The notes under the pieces: generated by a model
What the model was told of the DNA's origin: nothing
What the model saw: only the letters and a program-made list of their open reading frames with translations
Database searches by the model: none
Shown: piece after piece, positions 47,098 to 57,101 of the stretch
Position numbering within the stretch: position 1 is the first letter of the stretch
How the letters are laid out: every line of letters starts with the position of its first letter
Position numbers and translations under genes: made by a program
From: Sphingomonas sp. LHG3406-1
Lineage (GTDB): Bacteria; Pseudomonadota; Alphaproteobacteria; Sphingomonadales; Sphingomonadaceae
NCBI RefSeq assembly: GCF_029637485.1
Contig: NZ_CP069128.1
Location: forward strand, 1,612,001 to 1,676,000
DNA length: 64,000 bases
Direction: 5' to 3'

Positions 47098-49779
47098 TCG
47101 TCCGTCCTGAGCGATCACGCTCGCAGCGATCCGCTCAACCGCCTCCTCCAGCGTCACGCGCCGCACCACGACGCCGGGCGGAAAGGCCGTGAGGAGGCGC
47201 GAGGGGCAGGCGGCCGACAGGAGGACGAAGGTGCCGCGGTCCCCCTGACGGCGGATCAGCCGGCCGAACGCCTGCGCCAGTCGTGCCTTGACTACCCGGT
47301 CGTCATAGGCAGACCCGCCGCCCGCAAGGCGCCGCGCGGCATGAAGGACCGTCGGGCGCGGCCAAGGTACCCGCTCCATCACCACCAATCGAAGCGACTC
47401 GCCCGGCACGTCGACCCCGTCACGCAGGGCATCGGTGCCAAGCAGGCTGGCGCGCGGATCGGCCCGGAACATGTCGACGAGCGTGCCCGTGTCGATCGGG
47501 TCCACATGCTGAGCGAGCAACGGCAGCCGGTCGCGGGCGAGGCGGTCGGCGATCCGCGCCTGCACCGCCCTCAGCCGGGCGATGGCGGTGAACAGGCCGA
47601 GCGTCCCGCCGCCTCCCGCGGCGATCAACTTGGCATAGGCGTTGGCGAGGGCGGCCAGGTCGCCCTGCTTGACGTCGGTGACGATCAGCACCTCGGCGCT
47701 CGATGCATAGTCGAACGGGCTGGCCGCGTGGAATTGCCCAGGCGGCGCGGGCAGGTGGGCGGCACCGGTGCGCGCGTCAGCGACCTCCCAATGCTCCTCG
47801 CCGCCGCGCAAGGTGGCGGAGGTGACGAGCACGCCCTGCGCCGGCTCGATCACCGCCCTGGCGAGCGGCCGCGTGGGATCCAGCCAGCGACGCTGGAGGC
47901 CAATGTCGAGCTCGCGTCCCTCCACTCGATCGACACTCAGCCAGTCGACGAAATCCGGATCCGCCGCGCCGCCGACCCGAGCCAGTAATTGCGCCCAGGC
48001 CAGAAGCGCGCCGCCGCGCCAGTTGAGGCCGGCGATCGCCCCCTCGACCCGCGCCCGTGCCGCTCCGTCGAGCCAGTCGGGCGCATCCTCCAGCACCGCT
48101 TCCAGCCTCAGGCGCAAAGCGGTCATCGGCTTCTGCAGCGACTCGATTGCGACCAGGGCGGCCGCCGCTGCTTCGACCAACGGCGCGTCGGGCTCGGCGA
48201 GCTCGGTTTCGATCCCGTAGCCGGCGTCTTCGGCTCGGGCCCGCGCCAGCACCGTCCCGCGCACGGCGGCGAAGAGGGCTTCGAGCGGGCCCCAGGGCTG
48301 TCCCTCGACCACGCGGGAAAGCCAGCCGTCGCCCGGCATCAGCTGCGCCGCCTGCACCGCCGCGTCGAGCGCCTGCGCGCCTTCCTCGTCATAGGAGCAG
48401 ACATCCATCAGCCGCGCCGCAAGTCCGCGGCGACGACCACGGCTGCTCCGTTCGGGGCCGACGATCCAGCGGCGAAGCTCGATCGTCTCGGCCCCGGTCA
48501 GGGCAACGGCGAAGGTCGAATCGGCGGCGTCGAACAGATGGTGTCCCTCGTCGAAGACGATCCGCTCGAGCCCGTTGCCGAGCCGGCCGCTTGCGGCCGA
48601 GACCATCACCAGCGCGTGGTTGGCGATGACGAGGTCGGCGCCGCGGCTCGCCCGATCGGCCCGCTCGATGAAGCATTTGCGATAGTGCGGGCAGCCGGCA
48701 TAGACGCACTCGCCGCGGCGGTCGGTCAGCGCGGTGGCGCCGGCGCGGCGGAACAGGCTGGGAAGCCAGCCCGGCAGGTCGCCGCCGACCATGTCGCCGT
48801 CCTTCGTATAGGCCGCCCAGCGCCCGACCAGCTGCGCCAGCACCGCCGCGCGGCCGGAAAAGCTCCCCTGCAGCGCGTCCTCCAGGTTGAGAAGGCAGAG
48901 GTAATTCTCGCGGCCCTTGCGGACGACGATGCGCTTCTTGCGCTCCGCCGCGTCGGGGATGATCCGCTGCCCTTCCGCATCGAGCTGTCGCTGCAGCGCC
49001 TTGGTGTAGGTCGACACCCACACGGCCCCGCCGGCCTTCTCGGCCCACAGCGAAGCCGGCGCGAGATAGGCGAGGGTCTTGCCGATGCCCGTGCCTGCCT
49101 CGGCCAGCAGGACATTGGGCGAGTCGCGCCGGTCGCGCGGGGCGAAGACCTGGGCGGCAGTGGCGGCGAAGGCGCGCTGGCCCTCGCGGACCTCGGCCCC
49201 GCGGCCGGTGAGTTGCGCCAGCCGCGCTTCGGCCTCGCCGTCGCCGAGGCGGAGCACTTTGGCCGGGGGCCGCTCGGCCGCTTCTTCCCATTGCTCCAGC
49301 CGTGAGAAGAGCATGCGTTCGCCGCGTTCGGGCTTCCTGAGGCGCTGGCCGATCAGCCCGGCCCAGCCCCAGCCAAGCCTCTGCAAGGTCATGTTGCTGG
49401 TCCAAGCCCCCTCGCGCTCCGGCCAGGTCGGATCGGCCAGGACGGCAAGCAGGCGCTCGGCGATGAGGGGAAGCAGCGCCGCGCCCGCCGCCTCGTCCTC
49501 CGGCGCCTCCAGCCCCAGTGCCGAGGCGAAGCCGGCGACGGTCGGCACCACGAAACGGGCCGGATGGACGAAGGCGAACAACTCGAGAAGGTCGAGCCCG
49601 CTCACCTCCGCATAGCCGAGCCGCTGGCCGGTCAGCGGCGCGTTGAGGAGCAGGTGCGGTGTGTCCGACACCGCCCGGATCGCCTCCCCCCGCGACGCCT
49701 CGCGCACGCCGTCGGGGCCGGTCAGCCAGATGCCGGCATGGGAGGCGTGGAGGGCGGGGAGGCCAAGGGAGGAAGACAC
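47041..49779 (-). CDS. DinG-family ATP-dependent DNA helicase
   Basis: 912 residues, an XPD/DinG-type superfamily 2 helicase. Order: an N-terminal 200-residue extension with no clear motif, Walker [18 protein letters not shown], the iron-sulfur cysteine cluster [12 protein letters not shown] (three of the usual four cysteines visible within a dozen residues), DEGHH box [14 protein letters not shown], and C-terminal motifs VTSATLRGG and [12 protein letters not shown]. It would unwind damaged DNA or R-loops. GTG 49779 is used. The 3' end runs 57 bp into the convergent merR gene. Confidence 0.92.
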   Translation of the reverse strand: MSSSLGLPALHASHAGIWLTGPDGVREASRGEAIRAVSDTPHLLLNAPLTGQRLGYAEVSGLDLLELFAFVHPARFVVPTVAGFASALGLEAPEDEAAGAALLPLIAERLLAVLADPTWPEREGAWTSNMTLQRLGWGWAGLIGQRLRKPERGERMLFSRLEQWEEAAERPPAKVLRLGDGEAEARLAQLTGRGAEVREGQRAFAATAAQVFAPRDRRDSPNVLLAEAGTGIGKTLAYLAPASLWAEKAGGAVWVSTYTKALQRQLDAEGQRIIPDAAERKKRIVVRKGRENYLCLLNLEDALQGSFSGRAAVLAQLVGRWAAYTKDGDMVGGDLPGWLPSLFRRAGATALTDRRGECVYAGCPHYRKCFIERADRASRGADLVIANHALVMVSAASGRLGNGLERIVFDEGHHLFDAADSTFAVALTGAETIELRRWIVGPERSSRGRRRGLAARLMDVCSYDEEGAQALDAAVQAAQLMPGDGWLSRVVEGQPWGPLEALFAAVRGTVLARARAEDAGYGIETELAEPDAPLVEAAAAALVAIESLQKPMTALRLRLEAVLEDAPDWLDGAARARVEGAIAGLNWRGGALLAWAQLLARVGGAADPDFVDWLSVDRVEGRELDIGLQRRWLDPTRPLARAVIEPAQGVLVTSATLRGGEEHWEVADARTGAAHLPAPPGQFHAASPFDYASSAEVLIVTDVKQGDLAALANAYAKLIAAGGGGTLGLFTAIARLRAVQARIADRLARDRLPLLAQHVDPIDTGTLVDMFRADPRASLLGTDALRDGVDVPGESLRLVVMERVPWPRPTVLHAARRLAGGGSAYDDRVVKARLAQAFGRLIRRQGDRGTFVLLSAACPSRLLTAFPPGVVVRRVTLEEAVERIAASVIAQDGRSVGEGLAERGPHPLERLD

Positions 49780-49834
49780 TCGCCCCTATGTGGCCCCATG
49801 AGAACGGAAGGGCAACGAAGAGGAGCGCGAGACC

Positions 49835-49882
49835 GCGCAAAAAATGAAACCTGCCTTGGATTCCACCTCGTCCACTTTGCTT
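49835..49882 (+). repeat. Dispersed intergenic repeat, copy B
   Basis: Core at 49855-49880 (CTTGGATT ... GTCCACTTTGC) matches 22 of 26 positions of the minus-strand copy at 43799-43774, with only C/T differences, and is preceded by an A-run in both. Not part of a coding sequence. Confidence 0.55.
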
Positions 49883-50049
49883 GTCGGCCGGGAGGCGAAG
49901 ATGAACAAGGTCACAAAAGTCACCGGTGGCGGGGTGCCGGCGCGCGGTCGGCGGGGCCTTTCGGACAAGTCGTTCGGCAATGAGAAAGAGCGCGGCTGTG
50001 AACCGCTGGGGTTAGTTGGTCACGCAAAATCCTACGTTGCAAGGGGCGG

Positions 50050-50082
50050 GCTTATGTCCGCCTGAGGTGGGAAGCGGACGTT
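50050..50082 (+). repeat. Palindromic element, copy 1 (downstream of sulP)
   Basis: GCTTATGTCCGCCT, ten variable bases, then GCGGAC and RTT. GTCCGC (50056-50061) and GCGGAC (50074-50079) form a 6-bp stem with a 12-base loop. The same 14-base opening and stem occur in inverted orientation at 51819-51787. It may terminate the convergent-facing sulP transcript. Confidence 0.6.
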
Positions 50083-50111
50083 GGCGGGTGCCGACTCCGC
50101 TCCCTTCCCCT

Positions 50112-51608
50112 TCAGTGTGGCACGGCGCCGATCTCGAACCCTGTCTTGTCGTGCAGCGCGAACTTGTCGACGATGTCTGCGCTTGCCCGGTTGTAGCCCA
50201 CCATTTCGACCGTCCGGCCCTCGCGGCGGAGGCGCGCAACGATCTTGTCGAGAGCCCCGACAGCCGAGATGTCCCAGAAGTGCGCGGCGGTCATGTCGAT
50301 GAGGATGATCGAAGCGCTCTCCTCGACCTGGAAAGCGCGAACGAAGCGCTCCACCGAAGCGAAGAAGATCTGCCCCGAGACCCGGTAGGTGGCGGTGGCG
50401 CCATCGGGCGAGACCGTGCGCTCGACCGCGAACATGCGTTGCACCTTGCCAGCGAAGAAGATGCCCGACAGCAGCACGCCAGCAAGCACGCCCATCGATA
50501 GATCATGGGTTGCGACCACGACGACGACGGTCGTCAGCATGACCACCGACGAGGGCCAGGGATGGTGACGAAGGTTGGGGATCGAGTTCCAGCTGAAGGT
50601 TCCGATCGACACCATGATCATCACCGCGACGAGCGCCGGCATCGGGATCTGGCCGACGAACGATCCAAGCACAGCAAGCAGGAACAGGAGGAAAGCGCCG
50701 GCGGTAAAGGTCGACAGTCGACCGCGCCCACCGGAAGTAACGTTGATCACCGACTGACCGATCATGGCGCAGCCGCCCATCCCGCCAACCAGCGCAGCGG
50801 CGATGTTGGACGTGCCCTGACCCGCGCATTCGCGGCGCTTGTCGCTCTCGGTATGGGTCATGTCATCGACGATCTGGGCCGTCAGCAATGATTCCAGCAA
50901 CCCGACCGCCGCCATTGCCAGCGAGTAGGGCAGGATGATCTGCAGGGTTTCCAGGGTCAGCGGCACGTCGGGCAAGGCGAAGCTCGGAAGGCCTTCGGGC
51001 AACTGGCCCATGTCACTTACGCTTTTGACCGGGGCCTGCGTCCAGATCGAGACGATCGACAGGACGAGGATGGCCACCAGCGGCGACGGAACGGCCTTCG
51101 TAAGGCGCGGCAGCAAATAGATGATGGCCAGACCTGCAGCGACCATCGCATAGGCCTGCCAGGTCACGTTGGTCAGCTGGGGCAGCTGGGCCATGAAGAT
51201 CAGGATCGCGAGTGCGTTGACGAAGCCGGTGATCACCGACCGCGATACGAACTGCATGAGGAGATCAAGCCTGGCGAGACCGGCGACAATCTGGATCAGC
51301 CCCATCAAGATGGTGGCGGCAAACAGATGTTCGACACCATGATCGCGAACGAGCGGGACCACGAGAACGGCGACAGCCGCCGTCGCGGCCGAGATCATGC
51401 CTGGGCGGCCACCGGTGAAGGCCACGACCATAGCGATGGCCACGGATGCATAAAGGCCAACGCGGGGATCGACACCGGCGATGATCGAGAAGCCGATCGC
51501 TTCGGGAATGAGGGCAAGCGCGACGACGATCCCGGCAAGCAGTTCATGCCGGGGCGAGCCAGTGTCACCAAGCCATTGCTGGCGAAGGCGAGCGGAACGT
51601 TCGGTCAT
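50112..51608 (-). CDS. SulP family anion transporter with STAS domain
   Basis: 498 residues. Ten or more hydrophobic segments form the SulP transport core ([40 protein letters not shown] in short form), followed by a cytoplasmic STAS domain (about 400-498; [23 protein letters not shown]). Substrates of the family include sulfate, bicarbonate and dicarboxylates; which applies here is not clear. ATG 51608 is preferred; GTG 51632 would add eight residues. It is a single-gene unit flanked by inverted palindromic elements, with long non-coding DNA on both sides. Confidence 0.9.
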   Translation of the reverse strand: MTERSARLRQQWLGDTGSPRHELLAGIVVALALIPEAIGFSIIAGVDPRVGLYASVAIAMVVAFTGGRPGMISAATAAVAVLVVPLVRDHGVEHLFAATILMGLIQIVAGLARLDLLMQFVSRSVITGFVNALAILIFMAQLPQLTNVTWQAYAMVAAGLAIIYLLPRLTKAVPSPLVAILVLSIVSIWTQAPVKSVSDMGQLPEGLPSFALPDVPLTLETLQIILPYSLAMAAVGLLESLLTAQIVDDMTHTESDKRRECAGQGTSNIAAALVGGMGGCAMIGQSVINVTSGGRGRLSTFTAGAFLLFLLAVLGSFVGQIPMPALVAVMIMVSIGTFSWNSIPNLRHHPWPSSVVMLTTVVVVVATHDLSMGVLAGVLLSGIFFAGKVQRMFAVERTVSPDGATATYRVSGQIFFASVERFVRAFQVEESASIILIDMTAAHFWDISAVGALDKIVARLRREGRTVEMVGYNRASADIVDKFALHDKTGFEIGAVPH

Positions 51609-51947
51609 TGGGGAATCCACATCAGGACGCACGGCGCCACGATGGGCGCTTGGGTGGTTTCATGCGTGATGTTGTCCGGTGGATTGGCGGCCGGAATAGC
51701 CACCCGGACTTGCACCGGGTCCATGCGGTTGACGCCCCTTAGAGAGCCTCGCGGAGAAATGCCAGATGCCAGATGCCTGAGGCACCAATGTCCGCACCGG
51801 GTCCAAGGCGGACATAAGCAGGAGAAGCGGTAGCTCAGGTCGGGTTTGAAGGTGACGATCGTGGGCGCGGCGGTTCGTGCGGGGCGGTAGATCGTGTGGC
51901 CCTCCAGACCCCTTGCCTTCGCACCTGCAACACATCATGCGCCATGC
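51609..51947. other. 339-bp gap between sulP and lysK with hairpins
   Basis: No gene is visible. The sulP leader contains a 6-bp hairpin (ACCCGG 51702-51707 / CCGGGT 51715-51720) and the palindromic element at 51787-51819. The 12-mer GCACCGGGTCCA occurs at 51712-51723 and again at 51794-51805. Short tandem GCCAGAT repeats lie near 51761-51776. No known riboswitch was recognised. Confidence 0.5.
51787..51819 (-). repeat. Palindromic element, copy 2 (upstream of sulP)
   Basis: Read on the minus strand it starts GCTTATGTCCGCCT, then differs for ten bases from copy 1, then GCGGACATT. Stem 51790-51795 / 51808-51813, loop 12 bases. It is the inverted partner of the element at 50050-50082. Confidence 0.6.
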
Positions 51948-53531
51948 ATGACCGACGACGCGATCCGTGCTGCCGCCCTCGCCAACAAGACTTGGGTCTA
52001 TGAGGAAGCGCGCAAATTGCTGGCGCGCTATCCGGAGGGAAAGCCGAACGGCGAACCGATCCTGTTCGAGACGGGCTATGGGCCGTCGGGCCTGCCGCAT
52101 ATTGGGACCTTCACCGAGGTTCTGCGGACGACCTGGGTGCGGCGCGCCTATGAGACGCTGACCGGCGGGGCCGTGCCGACGCGGCTGGTCGCGTTCAGCG
52201 ACGACATGGACGGGCTGCGCAAGGTGCCGGACAATGTGCCGAACGGCGCGATGCTGGCCGAGCATCTCGGGCGCCCGCTGACCAGGGTGCCCGATCCGTT
52301 CGGTTGCCACGAGAGCTTCGCGCACCACAATAATGCGCTCCTGCGCCAGTTCCTCGACCGGTTCGGCTTCGACTATGAGTTCGTCAGTGCGACGGACGCT
52401 TATACCTCCGGCCGCTTCGACGAGGCGCTGCGGCAGGTGCTGCGCCACTTCGACGACATCCTCGGAGTCATGCTCCCGACCCTGCGCGAGGAACGGCGGC
52501 AGACCTACTCGCCGGTGCTGCCCGTGTCGCCGAGCAGCGGGCGCGTGCTGCAGGTGCCGGTGCGGGTGGTGGATGCCGAGGCCGGGACCATCGCCTTCAC
52601 CGACGAGGACGGAAGCGAGGTCGAGCAGTCGGCGCTCGGCGGCCTCAGCAAGCTGCAGTGGAAGGTCGACTGGGCGATGCGCTGGGTCGCGCTTGGGGTC
52701 GACTATGAGATGGCGGGCAAGGACCTGATCGACTCGACCATCCAGTCGGGCAAGATCGCGCGCATCCTCGGCGCCCGCCCGCCGGAGGGGTTCAACTATG
52801 AGATGTTCCTCGACGAAAAGGGCGAGAAGATCTCCAAGTCGAAGGGCAACGGGCTGACCATCGACGACTGGCTCAAGTACGGGGGCGAGCGGAGCCTGGA
52901 ATTTTACCTCTTCCGCGAGCCGAAGAAGGCGAAGAACCTGCACCTCGGCCTGGTGCCGCGGGCGGTGGACGACTATTGGCAGTTCCGCGGCCGCTGGCCC
53001 GAGCAGCCGGTCGAGCAGCGCCTCGGCAATCCGGTCCACCATATCCATGGCGGCAAGGTGCCGGAGCCGGCGACCCTGCCGCTCACCTTCGGGCTGCTGC
53101 TGAACCTGACCTCGCTGCCCGGCGTGGCGGACAAGGAAACGGCGTGGCGGTTCGTCCAGCGCTATGCGCCGGGGACGTCGCCGGAAGCGAATCCGGAGCT
53201 GGACGAGCTGATCGGCCTTGCCGTCACCTATGCGCGCGACTTCGTCGTGCCGACGCTCGGGCGGCGCAAGCCGAGCGAGGCCGAGGCGGCGGCATTGCAG
53301 GACCTCGATGCCTTCCTCGGCGGGATCGCGGCCGAGACGCCCGCCGACGAAATCCAGAACGGCGTATTCGAGGTCGGCAAGCGCCATTATGGCAAGGAAC
53401 GCCTACGCGACTGGTTCCAGGCGGCCTATGAAACGTTGCTGGGATCGAGCCAGGGCCCCCGTCTCGGCAGCTTCATCGCGCTTTATGGCGTGGAGAACAG
53501 CCGCAGGCTGATCGCCGAGGCGCTCGCCTAG
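51948..53531 (+). CDS. lysK: Lysine--tRNA ligase, class I
   Basis: 527-residue class I lysyl-tRNA synthetase, the form found in archaea and alphaproteobacteria, unrelated to the class II LysS. The nucleotide-binding signature GPSGLPHIGTFTEVLRT (HIGH equivalent His51-Thr54), the C-terminal-side KMSKS equivalent KISKS (294-298) and the alpha-helical anticodon-binding region are all intact. ATG 51948 was chosen; a further ATG at 51944 is out of frame, and upstream GTG 51894 lies in the gap. It is convergent with the chemotaxis transducer gene, 55 bp apart. Confidence 0.95.
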   Translation: MTDDAIRAAALANKTWVYEEARKLLARYPEGKPNGEPILFETGYGPSGLPHIGTFTEVLRTTWVRRAYETLTGGAVPTRLVAFSDDMDGLRKVPDNVPNGAMLAEHLGRPLTRVPDPFGCHESFAHHNNALLRQFLDRFGFDYEFVSATDAYTSGRFDEALRQVLRHFDDILGVMLPTLREERRQTYSPVLPVSPSSGRVLQVPVRVVDAEAGTIAFTDEDGSEVEQSALGGLSKLQWKVDWAMRWVALGVDYEMAGKDLIDSTIQSGKIARILGARPPEGFNYEMFLDEKGEKISKSKGNGLTIDDWLKYGGERSLEFYLFREPKKAKNLHLGLVPRAVDDYWQFRGRWPEQPVEQRLGNPVHHIHGGKVPEPATLPLTFGLLLNLTSLPGVADKETAWRFVQRYAPGTSPEANPELDELIGLAVTYARDFVVPTLGRRKPSEAEAAALQDLDAFLGGIAAETPADEIQNGVFEVGKRHYGKERLRDWFQAAYETLLGSSQGPRLGSFIALYGVENSRRLIAEALA

Positions 53532-53586
53532 CGCCTGATTGTGGCCGCCGTCGGCGCCGCTGGGAAGCCCGGTCCTTACCTGAGCA

Positions 53587-55062
53587 TCATGCCGCCTTGT
53601 TCAGGTGCAGCGAGCCTTCCTCCAGCTCCCGTCGGATCGTCGCCGACCAGGACGAGCCTCCCGATATGCGGAACTGACTGGTCCGGGCATTCAGCTTGCC
53701 GACTTCCGTTGCAAGACCGCGCGCGGCGGCCGAGGCTTCCTCGACCATTGCCGCATTCTGCTGGGTCGCCTGGTCCATGAAATTGACCGCACTGCTGATC
53801 TCGGAGATGGCGGCGGCTTGCGCCTGATTGTCGCTTGCGATCGCCGTTAGCAGCTGATGGACCGCGTTGACGTCGGTCGAAATCTTCTGCAGCTCGCCGT
53901 CGACATTCTCCACCGCCTTCACGGCCGTCGCGATCTCGATCTGGGTGTTGGTGAGCTGGTCGCGCGCCTTCTTGGCCTCTTCCTCCGCCCGCATGGCAAG
54001 GGCGCTGACCAGATCGGCAACCACGGCGAAGCCGCGACCTGCTTCTCCGGCACGCCCGGCCTCGACGGCCGCGTTCATCGCCAGCACTCGGGTCTGGAAC
54101 GCAATCTTGTCGAGGCCCTCGATCACGCTATCGATGCCGGTCGCGCTGTCACTGACCGATCGCATGGCGCGGACCGCATCATCGGCGACCTTGCGACCGC
54201 TCGCCACGGTCGTGCTGGCCTGGTCGGCCCGCCTGACCGTCTGGTCGGCCGAATCCGAGGTTGCGCGAAGGCGGCCGCTCATCTGATCTACCGCGGCGCT
54301 GGTCTGTTCGAGACTTGCGGCCGTGCTCTCCGTCCTTCGCGCCAGGTCCTCGGCCGCCTGGGCGATCTCGGACGAGCCGGTGTCGATCTGCAACGCTCCC
54401 TCCGCAACGCCGCCGATCAGGTTGCGGAGCTGGACCGCGGCCGAGTTGAAGTCGTCGCGGATGGCGGAGAAGCTTGGCGGAAGGTCCTGCAGCTCGACGG
54501 TCAGGTCGCCGGCTGCAAGGTCTTTCAGCGCCTTGCTCAACTTCTCGATAGCCTGGTTCCGCTCGACCTGGCTCTGCTCGAAATATATGGACACGGACAG
54601 TTCCATGTCGAGGAGCGCTGCCTTGACGAGCGCCACGGTTGCTTCCGCCTGGGTCGGTCCGCGGAAGCCACTTCGAAGGCGGCGCGTCCAGTGCCACTCG
54701 CGGCCAATCCCCTGGATGACGTGCTCGAGCACCAGGGCATAAGCCCCGATGTACCAGCGAGGCTCTAGCCCGATGGCTGCGTGAATGGATCCAATCCGCC
54801 TCACGCCGGCATGGAATTGCTCGTCGAACTGCCCGCTGGCGATCCGGGACCAGTGGTTCTCCTGCGCCGATTGCGCCGTCCGCATGTGCTTCTGGTCGCG
54901 GAAGAACCTGCTTGTTTCGGCCGTTGCCCGGACCTTCTCGTAGAACTTGTCCAGCGCCGGCGAAATCAGCCTTCCAACCATGCCCTTGATGCCGTTCAGA
55001 ACCTCGCGCTGCTTCGGCGTGAAATTCATGAACGACAGGCGCACCGACAATTCATCGGACAT
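53587..55062 (-). CDS. Soluble globin-coupled methyl-accepting chemotaxis protein
   Basis: 491 residues without membrane segments. Residues about 10-165 are a haem-binding sensor globin of the HemAT type: IGSIHAAIGLEPRWYIGAY supplies the proximal His94. A short linker with HAMP-like character (LKDLAAGDLTVELQDLP) leads to a signalling domain (about 230-470) whose conserved hairpin tip reads IAFQTRVLAMNAAVEAGRAG. It probably senses oxygen or another gas and signals to CheA. No che gene lies in the window. AAAGGAGG is 21 nt upstream of the ATG, far for a ribosome site. Confidence 0.93.
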   Translation of the reverse strand: MSDELSVRLSFMNFTPKQREVLNGIKGMVGRLISPALDKFYEKVRATAETSRFFRDQKHMRTAQSAQENHWSRIASGQFDEQFHAGVRRIGSIHAAIGLEPRWYIGAYALVLEHVIQGIGREWHWTRRLRSGFRGPTQAEATVALVKAALLDMELSVSIYFEQSQVERNQAIEKLSKALKDLAAGDLTVELQDLPPSFSAIRDDFNSAAVQLRNLIGGVAEGALQIDTGSSEIAQAAEDLARRTESTAASLEQTSAAVDQMSGRLRATSDSADQTVRRADQASTTVASGRKVADDAVRAMRSVSDSATGIDSVIEGLDKIAFQTRVLAMNAAVEAGRAGEAGRGFAVVADLVSALAMRAEEEAKKARDQLTNTQIEIATAVKAVENVDGELQKISTDVNAVHQLLTAIASDNQAQAAAISEISSAVNFMDQATQQNAAMVEEASAAARGLATEVGKLNARTSQFRISGGSSWSATIRRELEEGSLHLNKAA

Positions 55063-55149
55063 GTCGCTACCCGCTTAGTTAATCCTCCTTTCATGATAGG
55101 CAGAAGGTCAGCCGAGCGGGCAGATCGACCCCAATCCGAGGCCTTTCAA

Positions 55150-57006
55150 CTACGCGGCCCTGGTCGCCGCGATCCATCCCTCGATCTTGCGCTCGAGTAC
55201 CGACAGCGGCAGCGCGCCGGTGTTCAGCACCTGATCGTGGAAGACGCGCATGTCGAACCTGGGCCCAAGCTCGGTTTGCGCCTTGGTGCGCAGCCGCTGG
55301 ATGGTGAGCGCGCCGATCTTGTAGGCGAGTGCCTGGCTCGGAATGGCGATGTAGCGCTCGACCTCGGCGGTGGCGTCGGTTCGGCCCATGTCGCTGTTCG
55401 ACAGCATGTAGTCGATCGCCCTTTCGCGGGTCCAGCCCTTGGAATGGATGCCGGTATCGACCACCAGCCGCATGGCGCGGAGCATTTCGTCCGACAGGGT
55501 GCCGAAGCGCTGATAGGGGGCCTTGAAGAAGCCCATGTCGTAGCCGAGCGTCTCGGCATAGAGGGCCCAGCCTTCCACATAGGCGGTGTTGCCGCCAAAG
55601 CGCATGAAGGCCGGCAGCGCCTCATTCTCCTGCGCGAGGCTGATCTGGAAGTGGTGCCCAGGCGCACCCTCGTGGAGGTAGAGGGTCGTCATGCCGGGCG
55701 TGGTGCGGCTCGGCAGATCGTAGGCGTTGAAGTAGAAGACGCCGGCGCGCGCGCCGTCGGGCGTGCCGTTCTGGTAGGATCCGCCCGCCTCGAACTTCTC
55801 GCGGAAGGTCTCGTAGGGGCGGATCTCGAGCCGCGCCTTGGGCGTGATCGAGAAGAAGCGCGGAAGCTCGGCGTCCACTTTCTTGCCGATGTCGTAATAG
55901 CCCTGGGTCAGCGCCTCCCGGCTCTTCATCTTGAACCTGGGATCGGTGCGAAGATGGTTGAAGAAGGCCGGCAGGTCGCCCTTGAAGCCGACTTCGCGGC
56001 GGACCTCGTCCATCCCGGCCCTGATCCGCGCCACTTCGCTGAGGCCGAGCTGGTGGATCTCGTCCGGAGTCATGTCGAGCGTGGTCGTCGATTTGACGAG
56101 GTAGCTGTAGAGCGCGGGACCGCCCTTCAGGTACATGAGGCCGACGCCGTCGCGGGCGGCGGGCAGATATTCGCTCCTGAGGAAGTCGCGGACGCGGGTC
56201 AGCGCCGGGCGCAGTTCCTGGTCGACCGAGGCCCGGTAGGCGGCGGTCAGGCGCGCGCGGTCGGCGGCGGAGAAGGAGTCCGGGAACTTGCGGACGGGAC
56301 CAAGGAAGCTGTTTTCGGCGGGCTTCTGCTTCAGCTGATTGTCGAGCTGCTCGATCATGTTGCGGACGGTGAGCTTGGTGTCGACCACGCCGCTCGCCAT
56401 GCCTTCGCGCCAGCGGACGATCGCCCGGTCGAGGTAGGTGACGTAATCCTTGTGGCGCTTGAGGTTGTTCTCATAGTCCTCGAGGTTACGGAACGGCGCC
56501 GCGCCCTGCCCGCTGGCGAAGGTCGGGTAGAAGGTGTGGATGCCGAAGAAGTGGTTCATCGGCCGCACCCGGGTGAGCGGCAGAAGATCGTCCTGATAGC
56601 CGCGCAGCGTGTCTTCCGTGGTGAACTTGAAGACGTCGTAGGCGATCTGGTCGGTCGGGGTCAGCCGGCTGCGATCGATGGCGGCGAGGCCGGCAAGGTC
56701 CTGCTCGGCGGCGGCCTTCTCGGCGGCGTAATAGGCATCGGAGATGTTGTCGCCCAGCCGGTCGGCATAGCGCAGGTCACCGCGGAACAGCGCGTTCAGC
56801 GGGTTGCGGCGGAGGTTCTCGTCGTCGCTCTTGCTGAATAGGGCGAACAGCTCGTCGTGCGCGGCCTTGGCCTGCTCCTCGGCGCTGGGCGCGGGCGGCG
56901 CGACCTGGGTGACCACCACCGAGGTCGGACCGGCCGGCACGGCCGTGGTGGTGCAGCCGGCGAGGGCCAGCAGGCTGGCACCGGCGAGGATCAGGCGATG
57001 GGACAT
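55150..57006 (-). CDS. DUF885 family exported lipoprotein, putative metallopeptidase
   Basis: 618 residues from ATG 57006: lipoprotein signal (lipobox ALAGC, Cys18) and a DUF885 domain. The metal-site motif LHEGAPGHHFQ resembles an HExxxxH zinc site and is followed by a distal GWALYAETLG with the likely third-ligand Glu, as in carboxypeptidase Taq-like and M3-like folds. DUF885 members are poorly characterised; a periplasmic peptidase is the usual suggestion. ATG 57039 would add 11 residues ahead of the signal peptide. Located between the chemotaxis gene and the RcnB-like gene. Confidence 0.88.
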   Translation of the reverse strand: MSHRLILAGASLLALAGCTTTAVPAGPTSVVVTQVAPPAPSAEEQAKAAHDELFALFSKSDDENLRRNPLNALFRGDLRYADRLGDNISDAYYAAEKAAAEQDLAGLAAIDRSRLTPTDQIAYDVFKFTTEDTLRGYQDDLLPLTRVRPMNHFFGIHTFYPTFASGQGAAPFRNLEDYENNLKRHKDYVTYLDRAIVRWREGMASGVVDTKLTVRNMIEQLDNQLKQKPAENSFLGPVRKFPDSFSAADRARLTAAYRASVDQELRPALTRVRDFLRSEYLPAARDGVGLMYLKGGPALYSYLVKSTTTLDMTPDEIHQLGLSEVARIRAGMDEVRREVGFKGDLPAFFNHLRTDPRFKMKSREALTQGYYDIGKKVDAELPRFFSITPKARLEIRPYETFREKFEAGGSYQNGTPDGARAGVFYFNAYDLPSRTTPGMTTLYLHEGAPGHHFQISLAQENEALPAFMRFGGNTAYVEGWALYAETLGYDMGFFKAPYQRFGTLSDEMLRAMRLVVDTGIHSKGWTRERAIDYMLSNSDMGRTDATAEVERYIAIPSQALAYKIGALTIQRLRTKAQTELGPRFDMRVFHDQVLNTGALPLSVLERKIEGWIAATRAA

Positions 57007-57101
57007 GGGTTCGGGCTTTCCGAGGCAAGAAGATGGCATGCGTCACGAGGCGCCGTCGCCGACGCCTCGCAACCCACCTTCGATCAACCGCCCGGCTTCG
57101 T

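Larger units (their letters stand above)
49780..50111. other. 332-bp intergenic region with two repeat elements
   Basis: No gene is supported between the DinG-like and sulP genes. It holds repeat copy B (49835-49882) and the hairpin element at 50050-50082. Translations in the region are of the repeat type seen also near 43.8 kb and are not proteins. Confidence 0.6.

Noticed and set aside
49844..50065. 73-codon plus-strand frame in the DinG-sulP gap
   Set aside because: Begins in repeat copy B and ends in the palindromic element; composition does not resemble a protein.
51702..51720. tRNA-like T-arm (minus strand CCCGG ... CCGGG with 7-base loop TGCAAGT)
   Set aside because: No matching acceptor stem, D-arm or anticodon arm can be formed around it; one loop base differs from the T-loop consensus.
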